64,000 nt of DNA, taken from the NCBI GenBank assembly GCA_000174895.1, contig ACOK01000118.1:25215-89214 (forward strand), written 5' to 3'. This document shows positions 1-7,667 of the stretch, one piece after another (position 1 is the first letter of the stretch; each line of letters begins with the position of its first letter). The notes beneath the pieces are model-generated. The model saw nothing but the letters and a program-made list of their open reading frames with translations, searched no databases and was not told the origin of the DNA. The translations under genes were made by a program, and so were the position numbers. The DNA comes from Ruminococcus flavefaciens FD-1. GTDB taxonomy: Bacteria > Bacillota > Clostridia > Oscillospirales > Ruminococcaceae.

Positions 1-1012
1 GTATGCATTTCTCAAAAATCAGGAAAAAGTCTGAATTATCGATTTGAACAGCAGCTTTATTCTCCTCATTGGGAACTGTATAAACTTTATAAACGCTGCT
101 CATTTCATATTCTATCGGGCCAAAGTAATAATACACTTTAAAAAGATCGATATATTCAAAGTCAGAAATATCTGTTAGTTTCACATAATTTCCGGTATAT
201 TTGTATTTTTCACCATTTTTGAATTCCGAAATACTTCTGCTGTAATCAGTATTCTCAATTGCAAGGACTATACGTTCATCAGGCGTTTTAATTATGGTAG
301 TTGTCGTAGTTACCTGTTCACCGGTGTTAAAAACAGTAGTATACTGACATATTGTAGTTGTTTCTGTGTGATTTATCGTTCTCGTCTCTGTTGGTGTCGG
401 CTGTGTATTTTTTACAGTTGTTTCTGTGCTATTTGTTGTTATAGACTCTGTATGTGTCTGAATGGGAGGTTTTACAGTTGTTTCTGTGCTATTTGTTGTT
501 ATAGACTCTGTATGTGTCTGAATGGGAGGTTTTATAGTTGTTTCTGTGCTCTGCTTGACTGAAACGGAAGTTTGAGCGGACGTCTTTGAACTTTTTGACG
601 CTGTAGTTGTGCTTTTCATTAATGCTACAGTTGTAGCAGAGGTCTTTTCGGTTATTGCAGTGCTCTTGACAGTAGTTTCAGCCTTTTTAGCAGTAGTTGA
701 AACAGAGTTAGTGGAAGCTGTGTTTGTTGTAGTATCTACTTTGTCAGAAGTAGTAACTGAAGCTGAGGTGTCTGTGACGAATGCAGCATCAGCGACCGAA
801 GTTGCAGATACCTGCGGCAAAACTAAATCAGAATTTGGTATATCTGTTGTATGCGGCATTTTCCATACAAAGATACCAACAATAGCTGCTGAACAAAAAC
901 CAGATAAGCTAAAAGCTGTACGACGAACAAGAGCACTTTTTCGCCGTTTGGCTTCAATTTTTTCGTCATACTTACGAAAAATGCTTTCTATCCTTTCCTC
1001 ATAATTCTTCAT
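1..1012 (-). CDS. Thr/Ser-rich single-pass membrane protein, probable anti-sigma factor (3' end outside window)
   Basis: The gene starts at the ATG at 1012 and runs off the left edge, so the C-terminus is not seen. About 30 charged N-terminal residues (MKNYEERIESIFRKYDEKIE) precede a single hydrophobic segment around residues 32-50, then a long Thr/Ser-rich stalk with two exact 20-residue repeats (PPIQTHTESITTNSTETTVK), then a folded extracellular part. Its start overlaps the stop of the upstream ECF sigma gene by 14 bases, which implies translational coupling. Known pattern: sigma factor followed by a membrane anti-sigma whose cytoplasmic N-terminus holds the sigma. The anti-sigma role is inferred from this layout; I see no clear zinc-binding anti-sigma motif. 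Confidence 0.7.
   Translation of the reverse strand, partial: MKNYEERIESIFRKYDEKIEAKRRKSALVRRTAFSLSGFCSAAIVGIFVWKMPHTTDIPNSDLVLPQVSATSVADAAFVTDTSASVTTSDKVDTTTNTASTNSVSTTAKKAETTVKSTAITEKTSATTVALMKSTTTASKSSKTSAQTSVSVKQSTETTIKPPIQTHTESITTNSTETTVKPPIQTHTESITTNSTETTVKNTQPTPTETRTINHTETTTICQYTTVFNTGEQVTTTTTIIKTPDERIVLAIENTDYSRSISEFKNGEKYKYTGNYVKLTDISDFEYIDLFKVYYYFGPIEYEMSSVYKVYTVPNEENKAAVQIDNSDFFLIFEKCI
411..550 (-). repeat. 60-bp in-frame tandem repeat in the Thr-rich stalk
   Basis: Bases 421-480 and 481-540 are the same 60-bp unit with one difference (C/T at 475/535), and the first 10 bases of a third copy follow at 541-550. The period is a multiple of three, so copy number changes would lengthen or shorten the extracellular stalk by 20 residues without breaking the frame. 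Confidence 0.95.
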
Positions 1013-1553
1013 ATTCAAAGCCGTCCTTTTCAAGTTCTTTTTTTAATGCCTGTTTAGCTCTGAAAACCAGATTTTTCATTTGTTTATCGCTTTTATTCAT
1101 TATTTTCGCCGCTTCTGAATTGCTGAAGCTTTCAAAAAAAATCAGATACAATACCTGTTGATAATCCAGAACAAGACGAGAGATCACCTTATGCAGCTGT
1201 ATTTTTCGTTCTTCACGGATATAGCTTTTTTCGAGATCCAGTTCATCACTTATATTATGTATTTCATCAACAGGGATGTTATAGTATCTTGAGTTCTTTT
1301 TCAAACAATCAATGGAGGTGTAGCGTGCTATTGCATACAACCATGTTTTGAAAGAGCTTTTTTCCTTGTATTTAGGTTTTTTCAAAGCAATCTCAACGAA
1401 TACGTCTTCCATTATTTCTTCTGCAAGACTAATATTATGCACATAGCTGTTTATGTATAAGATAAGTCCGTCACTATATTCTCGAACTATCTCTGCTAAA
1501 CCTTCATTATCTCCTGCAAGGAAACGGCGGTAGCTACTTGCACCGCTGTCCAT
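999..1553 (-). CDS. ECF-type RNA polymerase sigma factor
   Basis: A 184-residue protein of normal ECF size. Region 2 spans about residues 14-85, with the typical core-binding and -10 recognition run (AEEIMEDVFVEIA, then FKTWLYAIARYTSIDCLKK). Region 4 is at about 120-175 (LDYQQVLYLIFFESFSNSEA, then a recognition helix ending MKNLVFRAKQALKKEL). A good ribosome site (AAGGAG) lies 8 bases before the ATG. The next gene downstream overlaps its stop and is probably its anti-sigma, so the pair would respond to an envelope signal. A motif upstream (1594-1622) resembles one upstream of the second ECF gene at 21892. Confidence 0.93.
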   Translation of the reverse strand: MDSGASSYRRFLAGDNEGLAEIVREYSDGLILYINSYVHNISLAEEIMEDVFVEIALKKPKYKEKSSFKTWLYAIARYTSIDCLKKNSRYYNIPVDEIHNISDELDLEKSYIREERKIQLHKVISRLVLDYQQVLYLIFFESFSNSEAAKIMNKSDKQMKNLVFRAKQALKKELEKDGFEYEEL

Positions 1554-1593
1554 AGTTCGATCTCCTTTGACAGTATTTTGTCTTCTATTACTT

Positions 1594-1622
1594 AGTCTTT
1601 TTAAGATGTAAAAGGTCTCACC
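1594..1622 (-). promoter_or_regulatory. Possible ECF-dependent autoregulatory promoter motif
   Basis: On the minus strand this reads GTGAGACCTTTTACATC followed by TTAAAAAG. The same pattern, GTGACAGATTTACAT then TAAAAAT, occurs at 21915-21940 before the truncated ECF sigma gene. The similarity between two otherwise unrelated upstream regions suggests a shared sigma-dependent promoter. This is pattern matching between two sites only. Confidence 0.35.
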
Positions 1623-1753
1623 ACAAATATAATTTTTAAATTTTAATTTAAGCTTAATTATACGTGAACCCTAAATATATGTCAATGTCTTATTCTTTAT
1701 AATATGTAAAATTTATTTGAATAAAAAACGAATCAGCTTGAAATGGCTATTTA

Positions 1754-1845
1754 TGTATATACCGTCTCCCCAGAGCCATCTGCACGGACTCTCAGAGCAA
1801 CGCTGCCGCACTGTGAGAGCCACTTCCACGAAGTGTAGAGCCATA
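1754..1845. mobile_element. Solitary IS21-type terminal region (remnant)
   Basis: This stretch begins TGTATATACCG, exactly like the end of the complete IS21-family element at 3869, shares CTGCACGGA with it, and carries several spaced copies of AGAGCCA where that element has TGCCCA. Multiple spaced terminal repeats are typical of IS21 transposase binding sites. No transposase gene or second end adjoins it, so it is read as the leftover end of a diverged relative. The rest of the gap 1554-1997 is AT-rich, with no gene seen. Confidence 0.6.
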
Positions 1846-1940
1846 TCTTGTATATTTCACTCGTAAGTGCCAACCAATCCCAGCCCTGTATATTCCATAT
1901 CTCAACCGCATATGAAGCTTCATAAAAGAGTCAAATCACA

Positions 1941-1968
1941 GAAACTCCCCGAAAAATCGGGGAGTTTC
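1941..1968. terminator. Hairpin terminator after the LRR-dockerin gene
   Basis: A 12-bp perfect stem (GAAACTCCCCGA with TCGGGGAGTTTC) and 4-base loop sits 30 bases past the stop of the minus-strand gene ending at 1998. The U-tract is weak on both strands, but the stem is long and GC-rich. Confidence 0.65.
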
Positions 1969-1997
1969 GTATATATTGGAGTATGGAGAAGTAAATG

Positions 1998-3845
1998 TCA
2001 ATATTCAAGCTTCAGCAACTTCTTCTGTATAGCCAGGGCATCAAGATTTGTTACACCGTCGCCGTCCATATCAACATTTTTGCTGCCCTGTTCAGTCAGC
2101 TTGTACTTTGATGGATTTGCTATAGTCTGCATGATCAGTACAGCATCTGACATATCTATTCGGCCATCACCGTTGGAATCGCCTGATTTTTCGGAGATCA
2201 AAGTCTCAAAACCGGTATTGTACTTTATTGCATATTCTTCAGCTTTTGAACCTTTATAGCCCTTTACAACGCCTTTGAAATCATCTCCTCCCCAGGCGTA
2301 GAAGAAACTGTCATGTACATCGCCTTCTTCATCGATTATAACAGTGTCAGGATTTTTAAAAATAATCGTTTCAAGATTTTCGCAATAACTGAATGCTCTA
2401 TAACTGATTTCTTCAACACTTTCAGGTATAGTAATTGATGTAAGGGATTTGCAATATCCAAAAGTACCGCCAATGTAGGTTACTGTATCAGGGATAGTAA
2501 CTTCATTAAGATATTCACAAGAACCCAAAGCTCCGTTTTCTAAACGTGTAATACCGCTTGGTAATTCAATAGATTCGAAATTGCCGCTTACAAATGCTTT
2601 TTCCCCAATTGTCTTGATGCTATCTGGAAGTTCAAGTGATTCCAGCGCACATTTATAGAAAGATTCATTTCCGATACTCTCTACTCCCTCAGGTATATTT
2701 ACATTCTTGAGATTTACGCATTCTTCAAATGCTGAATCATCGATAGATTTGAGTCCGTCAGGAAGCGAAGCAGATGTAACACTTTCCAGTCCTAAGAATA
2801 CGCCTTTTCCGATTTTTGTGATTCCTTCACCTACAACGATAGTTTTAATGTTTACCATTTGGTCAAACCATGGTGTAATACCGTCACGATCGGGGATTTC
2901 ACCTTCGCCGCTGAGTGTAAGTTTTCCGTCTGTATCAAGTGTCCATGTTATGTTTTCGCTGTAGTTGCCGCTGATTCCGTTTTTTTCGTCTACTGCCGAA
3001 ACAGTTTCACTATATCCTGTAGCTATAAGTTCAGCGATAAGCTTCTGAACATTTTCATTATTGATCATTTTGCATTTTTCGCCGAAGTCAGCTACGGCAT
3101 AAGACTTGCCGTCATTTACTAAAAACAGTCTTTCACGTTCCGATGTAATGGTATATTTCGTACATTCGACAAGTTCATTCTGATTGCTGTTTTCTGCGAT
3201 CTCTTTGCCTACTGCTTTTATAGAGCCAAGCATATCATCATTCAGTTTCAAATCCTTTTTTGCAAAACCTCTTGGAGATTTTGCACGATCATCTGTATAT
3301 TCTGATGGATCTACAATTGTATCTGCATAAGCCTTTTCAATCTGACACCAATAGAGACTGCCGTTGTCCAATATTACATTGATATATGCCGTATATTCAG
3401 CATCCGGCATTTCAGTAATAAGATACATTATAGGCGTTGCAAAGAAATCCTGATATTCACTGCTGCGTATATCGGCAGCAAAGCCTTTATTACTAAAAAG
3501 AACAATTGACTCTGGAACAGTTTCAACATCGCTATCTTTGTCAATCACAACTAAACTATATTCTTCATCTATGATATATTCTCTGTTGATACCGCTTAAT
3601 ACATCTTCTCCTGTATCATGATAATTGTAGTTATCAAAATCTTTCACTGTAAGTTCATATCCTTTTTGTGAAAGATTATCAACATCTTCAAGAGTAAGTT
3701 CCTTCTTTAGTTCATTATTATTGTCGCTGGCAGTAGAGTCAATTTCAGATACATCTGATGGCTGAGCTTCGGCGGCAAATGTTGCTAAAGGCATACTTGA
3801 AGTCATGATTATGCCTGAGATAAGAATTGATATAGCTTTTTTCAT
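1998..3845 (-). CDS. Secreted BspA-like leucine-rich-repeat protein with C-terminal dockerin
   Basis: A signal peptide (MKKAISILISGIIMT...ATFAAEA) is followed by an unrecognised domain of about 270 residues, a run of LRR_5/BspA-type repeats at roughly residues 300-530 (recurring L-P-x-x-hydrophobic, 'IGKGVFLGL', 'IDDSAFEEC'), and a type I dockerin at about 555-615 with two calcium loops (DSNGDGRIDMSDA, DMDGDGVTNLDA). The dockerin would plug the protein into a cohesin-bearing scaffoldin at the cell surface. I start at the second ATG (3845), which has the better spacing to GGAG. Its N-terminal 300 residues are almost identical to the protein at 24097-25941. An IS21 element sits 18 bp before the upstream ATG, so the native leader is cut off and now lies at 6714 onwards. 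Confidence 0.92.
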   Translation of the reverse strand: MKKAISILISGIIMTSSMPLATFAAEAQPSDVSEIDSTASDNNNELKKELTLEDVDNLSQKGYELTVKDFDNYNYHDTGEDVLSGINREYIIDEEYSLVVIDKDSDVETVPESIVLFSNKGFAADIRSSEYQDFFATPIMYLITEMPDAEYTAYINVILDNGSLYWCQIEKAYADTIVDPSEYTDDRAKSPRGFAKKDLKLNDDMLGSIKAVGKEIAENSNQNELVECTKYTITSERERLFLVNDGKSYAVADFGEKCKMINNENVQKLIAELIATGYSETVSAVDEKNGISGNYSENITWTLDTDGKLTLSGEGEIPDRDGITPWFDQMVNIKTIVVGEGITKIGKGVFLGLESVTSASLPDGLKSIDDSAFEECVNLKNVNIPEGVESIGNESFYKCALESLELPDSIKTIGEKAFVSGNFESIELPSGITRLENGALGSCEYLNEVTIPDTVTYIGGTFGYCKSLTSITIPESVEEISYRAFSYCENLETIIFKNPDTVIIDEEGDVHDSFFYAWGGDDFKGVVKGYKGSKAEEYAIKYNTGFETLISEKSGDSNGDGRIDMSDAVLIMQTIANPSKYKLTEQGSKNVDMDGDGVTNLDALAIQKKLLKLEY

Positions 3846-4016
3846 AAACATCTCTCCTTAGTATTTTATGTATATACCGCTCAGACTGCCCACTCTGCAC
3901 GGAACTTTTGCCCACACTCGCCGCTTCTGCCCACGGTGCTGCCCATAAGTTAAATAATGTGATATACTTGATTTAGCACGTTGAGAAACGTGACTAAAAT
4001 CAAGGAGGTCTGTCAA

Positions 4017-5567
4017 ATGATAGACTATAAAACTATTCTCAGATTACACAGTGAAAAGTTCAGTCTGAGACAAATAGCTGCACGTGTCGGTAATTAACAT
4101 CATACAGTAAAAAAGGTGATTGATACTGCTGCTAAAAGTGGAGTGATAATGACACTCGGAGAAGATGTCACTAATCAGGAACTTGAAAAGCTTCTTTTCC
4201 CGGACAGAAAGGTCAGTAAAAATGTAATTTATGCTGAACCTGATTATCCGTACATTCACAAAGAGCTTTCAAAAAAGGGCGTTACACTCACGCTTCTCTG
4301 GAATGAGTATTGTGAGCGCTGCCGTTCAAATGGCGAGATCCCGTACATGAGTACTCAGTTTTGTGACAAATATCGTCGCTGGGCAAAGGTAACCAAAACA
4401 ACAATGCGTATTAATCACAAGCCGGGTGAGACAATGCAGGTAGATTGGGCAGGCGGCACGATACCATACTTTGATTCTGTTACCGGCGAGGAGTACAAAG
4501 CGTATCTCTTTGTGGCTGTTCTCCCATGCAGCGGTATTATCTACGTTGAAGCCTGCGATGACATGAAACAGGAAAACTGGCTGATGTGCCATGTTCACGC
4601 TTATGAGTATTTTGGCGGTGTTACAAGGATATTGGTACCCGATAATCTAAAGACAGGCGTAATTGCCAATACACGCTATGAAACTCAGTTGAACGAAAGC
4701 TACCGTGAACTTGCAGAACATTATGGAACAGCTATTGTACCTGCAAGAGTCCGTCATCCACAGGATAAAGGTCTTGTGGAGCGTTCTGTTGGTTTTTCCA
4801 CAACATGGATCACTGCTGCTATGCGTGAACGCAAATTTTTCTCAATTGAAGAAGTAAAGGAAGCAGTTGCCGAACGTCTTGAAATCATTAATAACAAGCC
4901 TTTTCAGAAACTTCCGGGATGCAGGATGGACGCTTACCTTAATGAAGAAAAGGAGTTTATGCTTCCATTACCGTTATCTCCATATGAGCATGCAATATGG
5001 CTTCAGGCAACTGTCGGAAATGATTATCTTGTAAGTGATGGTAAGAATAAGTATTCTGTTCCGTTTGACCTTATCGGAGAAAAGGTACAGATCCGTCTGA
5101 CAAGAAATGTTGTTGAAGTTTTCTTCAAAGGGAGCAGAATAACCTCTCACAAACGGCTTGCAGTTTGCAAGATGAAGCCTGTTATTAAAACCGATCATAT
5201 GCCCGATAACCATAAAAAGTATCTCAATTACAATGCGGATGAATTTATGAAATGGGCAAAAGACACAGGCAAATCAGTGACATATGTTGTTGAAAGATTC
5301 CTTAGTACAGGCAGCGTTCCTGAACAGGGATACAAATCATGCATAAGCCTGATGAAGCTTTGTGAGCGCTACGGAAAAAAGAAACTCAACTCAGTATGCG
5401 AACGTCTTCTCGATATCACTTCTGTTCCTACAATTCGGAATATCGCATCATTACTTAAAAATTACAGCAGTAATGATGATAAGGAAAGCACTTCAAGCAG
5501 TGAAAAATACGGAATCACACGTGGTGCTGCCTACTACAGCAGAAATGGCGGTAACCGAAATGATTGA
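4017..5567 (+). pseudogene. istA: IS21 transposase IstA, interrupted by an early stop codon
   Basis: The natural start is the ATG at 4017, preceded by AAGGAGG. The first 26 codons encode an IstA helix-turn-helix (LRLHSEKFSLRQIAARVGN); codon 27 at 4095-4097 is TAA, and the frame then continues uninterrupted to 5567 (HHTVKKVIDTAAKSG). The catalytic core is intact: first Asp in QVDWAGG, second in VPDNLKTGV, Glu in KGLVERSVG. A serine codon one base away (TCA) is the likely ancestral state. A GTG at 4116 could allow a restart, but the product would lack most of the DNA-binding domain. Transposition would need readthrough or help from another copy. Confidence 0.92.
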
Positions 5568-6342
5568 TAATTCAACCCTTGAAAGACTCAGAGAAATGAA
5601 GATGAACGGATTTGCAGCAGAGCTTGAAAATCAGTTAAAAGACAATGAAACATATACAAACCTAAGCTTTGAGGAAAGATTAGGACTTCTTGTTGATGCT
5701 GAATGGAACCGCAGACAGAACAATAAGTTCAATCGTCTTCTTCACACTGCACGTTTTTCAAATAATGATGCCTGTATTGAAGGAATCGAATACATTGAGG
5801 ACAGGCATCTGGACAAGAAAGAGATCCTCAGATATTCAACATGCAAATACATAAATGACGGTCATCATATTATTCTCAAAGGTGCATCCGGAAACGGCAA
5901 GACCTACATCGCCTGTGCATTTGGCAATGCTGCGTGCCGCCGAATGAAAACTGTCCGTTATGTGCGTATGCCTGAAATACTGGATGAACTGAATATTGCA
6001 AGAGTTAACGGAGAATTTGCCAAAGTGATCAAGGCATACAAAAAGGTTGAACTTCTGATTATTGACGAATGGCTGATCCGCAGATTAACACCGCAGGAAT
6101 CCTATGATATGCTTGAACTTGCAGAAGCAAGATGCAGAAAATCAATGATATTCTGTACACAGTACGAACCCGGCGGATGGTATGAACGTATCAATTCCAA
6201 TCCTGAAGGTGACAGTCCTGTATCCGAAGCAATCATGGATAGAATTATCAACAATGCATATATCATAGCAATTGATGGAAAAATGTCCATGAGAGAACGA
6301 TACGGAGTTCAGAATTCAGAGGAGGCGTTTGCTTATGAATGA
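5560..6342 (+). CDS. istB: IS21 helper ATPase IstB (element A)
   Basis: A DnaC/IstB-type AAA+ ATPase of about 260 residues that activates the IstA transposase and helps choose the target. Walker A is GASGNGKTYIACAFGNA and Walker B is LLIIDEWL; sensor-like FCTQYE follows. The N-terminal helix (LERLREMKMNGFAAELENQL) is the usual IstB start. The start at 5560 overlaps the istA stop by 8 bases; an in-frame ATG at 5545 is the alternative. It seems intact, although its partner istA is broken. Confidence 0.92.
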   Translation: MIDNSTLERLREMKMNGFAAELENQLKDNETYTNLSFEERLGLLVDAEWNRRQNNKFNRLLHTARFSNNDACIEGIEYIEDRHLDKKEILRYSTCKYINDGHHIILKGASGNGKTYIACAFGNAACRRMKTVRYVRMPEILDELNIARVNGEFAKVIKAYKKVELLIIDEWLIRRLTPQESYDMLELAEARCRKSMIFCTQYEPGGWYERINSNPEGDSPVSEAIMDRIINNAYIIAIDGKMSMRERYGVQNSEEAFAYE

Positions 6343-6529
6343 TTACTGTGCTTTTAGTAAAAGTCATAAATGCCTCAAATGGACAGATTACGAATTGACC
6401 AGATACGAGCTTGAAGAAGCGGATGAACTTTGCCACTGCAATCAAATTGAAATACAAAAACTTAATGACTACATTGAGCTGCTTCAGTCATTGCTTGACA
6501 AGAACGAAATTGAATATCCTGATATCTGA
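6335..6529 (+). CDS. Conserved third ORF of IS21-type element A (64 aa)
   Basis: It begins at the ATG at 6335 inside the end of istB (8-base overlap) behind GGAGG. The product is small, acidic and rich in Tyr/Glu, with three or four Cys (DYCAFSKSHKCLKW, then ELCHCN) and a helical C-terminal half ending EIEYPDI. A clear homologue occupies the same place in the unrelated-sequence element B (20449-20646), sharing DYCAFS, KCLKW, DYELTR and ELEEAD. Position and conservation show it is a real gene. No function is known to me; a role in transposition or target choice is only inferred. Confidence 0.85.
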   Translation: MNDYCAFSKSHKCLKWTDYELTRYELEEADELCHCNQIEIQKLNDYIELLQSLLDKNEIEYPDI

Positions 6530-6713
6530 ATCATTTAATTGAACAATGATATGCTGTTTCCGGAAAGATATTGCTTAACTGCAGTCGTTCCGGAAACAGT
6601 ACATTTGTTTATATTGCGAGTATATTATTTAACTTATGGGCAGCACCGTGGGCAGAAGCGGCGAGTGTGGGCAAAAAGTCCGTGCAGAGTGGGCAGTCTG
6701 AGCGGTATATACA

Positions 6714-6790
6714 TTTTAATTTGTTTTACTGTGAAGATATCCCTCCTCATAAGCACATACGCAGATATAACGAAAGTGTTGCAATATCCT
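6714..6790 (-). promoter_or_regulatory. Displaced leader region of the LRR-dockerin gene
   Basis: These bases match the intact leader upstream of the paralogue at 25960-26040 almost base for base (TTTTAATTTGTTTTACTGTG onward). In the original arrangement they lay directly upstream of the gene starting at 3845; element A now separates the two by 2.8 kb. Any native promoter in or beyond this stretch no longer abuts its gene. Confidence 0.8.
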
Positions 6791-6812
6791 TTTCTAAAAA
6801 TATAATAACTGT

Positions 6813-6964
6813 TATTGTATACAAACTGGGTACCTTTATTATTATCATTATGATTATAGTAATACCACGTATTATATGTATTTGTTGTTTTGGATATATC
6901 ATAATATGTTGAATAACAATTATTATCTCCAAATGTTCTGTTGCATATTACATATTCAATGGTA
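6813..6964 (-). pseudogene. 3'-end remnant of a DNRLRE/papain-like protein gene
   Basis: Translated on the minus strand this encodes a C-terminal segment ([11 protein letters not shown], then [15 protein letters not shown]) that is nearly identical to the end of the 727-residue protein at 26164-28347. It keeps the same relation to the LRR-dockerin leader as in the intact locus. So 2-7 kb is an old copy of the 24-28 kb locus with most of the second gene deleted. The original stop codon is lost. Confidence 0.85.
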
Positions 6965-7310
6965 GTGAGATCCTCGATATGGCTGTAAAGTGCTTAGAAC
7001 AGGGAAAAGACGTTTATGAAATAGAAGCAATATAAGCTAAATGGCTGGAGAGAGACCTCCAGCCATTTGGTATTATTCCTTATTGTTTTTGAGATAATCT
7101 TCCATTATCCTGATCTTTTCATCAAGCGATTCCTTATCGTTTATCATTTCCTGTGTCAGACCATATTGTTCAAGCCCATCATAGTCTCCTGATGTGAGTT
7201 TTTTTGCCATTTCCTGCATTTCTTTATGATAAACATCGTCCATATAATTCAATGTTACTTCCATGATGTATTTATCGGCTAAAAAGACTTTTTTGCAATC
7301 CTCGCTGTAT
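6964..7310. repeat. Segmental direct repeat, copy 1 (with 11838-12185)
   Basis: About 350 bp here match 11838-12185 with only scattered differences. The repeat includes the end of a small helix-turn-helix ORF, a terminator hairpin and the C-terminal half of a lipoprotein gene. It flanks the large toxin-like gene, so recombination between the copies would delete or duplicate that gene. Confidence 0.9.
7039..7068. terminator. Hairpin terminator
   Basis: Twelve-base stem AAATGGCTGGAG / CTCCAGCCATTT just after the stop of the lipoprotein gene that ends at 7073. Duplicated at 11914. Confidence 0.75.
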
Positions 7311-7651
7311 TGGTCTCGAAAAAAAGCAGGAGCTTTTGCTTTATTTGTTTCGATACAAAAGTATTTATTGTTGGATTTTAAGCCGCATATGTACAAATCT
7401 TCTTCTTGATTTTTAAATTTATAGCAACGAAAGTACATTGTATCACAGATACAAGTAAGATCGTCTTTTGAACTATAGTAAGAAAGTGTTATTAAAAATT
7501 CATGTTCGTAATTTTCTATAGAATAGGAATCAAATAATATACCATAATGAGCTTTAAAATTATCTCCATATTCTGTTTTTATTATATCAGTACAACCTGA
7601 AAAAACACATAAAATAATTGCATATATAAATAATAATTTTTTATTTTTCAT
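7073..7651 (-). CDS. Lipoprotein, candidate immunity partner of the large toxin-like protein
   Basis: A 192-residue protein with a short lipoprotein signal (KKLLFIYAIILCVFSGC), lipidated Cys at residue 20, so it should sit on the outer face of the membrane. It starts 16 bp after the stop of the 1275-residue surface protein, behind AAGAGGT, so the two are one operon. Its last 80 residues are almost identical to the lipoprotein at 11947-12534, while the N-terminal halves differ, a mosaic pattern seen in immunity families. The family is not recognised; the immunity role is inferred from the gene order and from the duplicate lying behind an orphan toxin fragment. Confidence 0.8.
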   Translation of the reverse strand: MKNKKLLFIYAIILCVFSGCTDIIKTEYGDNFKAHYGILFDSYSIENYEHEFLITLSYYSSKDDLTCICDTMYFRCYKFKNQEEDLYICGLKSNNKYFCIETNKAKAPAFFRDQYSEDCKKVFLADKYIMEVTLNYMDDVYHKEMQEMAKKLTSGDYDGLEQYGLTQEMINDKESLDEKIRIMEDYLKNNKE

Positions 7652-7667
7652 TTTTACCTCTTTATGA

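Larger units (their letters stand above)
3869..6713 (+). mobile_element. IS21-family insertion sequence A, 2845 bp, with 5-bp target duplication
   Basis: The ends are inverted repeats of more than 75 bp, nearly perfect, starting TG and ending CA, with internal spaced TGCCCA boxes. TTTTA is duplicated at 3864-3868 and 6714-6718. The exact empty site is preserved upstream of the paralogous gene at 25947, where GTATTTTAATTTG is uninterrupted, so the boundaries and duplication are proved within the window. It carries istA (broken by a nonsense codon), istB and a third small ORF. Confidence 0.96.

Noticed and set aside
411..550. CRISPR-like array suggested by regular repeats
   Set aside because: The 60-bp units are contiguous, without spacers, and code in frame for a Thr-rich stalk.
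609..1004. Plus-strand open frame of 131 codons
   Set aside because: It mirrors the Thr-rich minus-strand gene, has no ribosome site and its composition is that of an antisense shadow.
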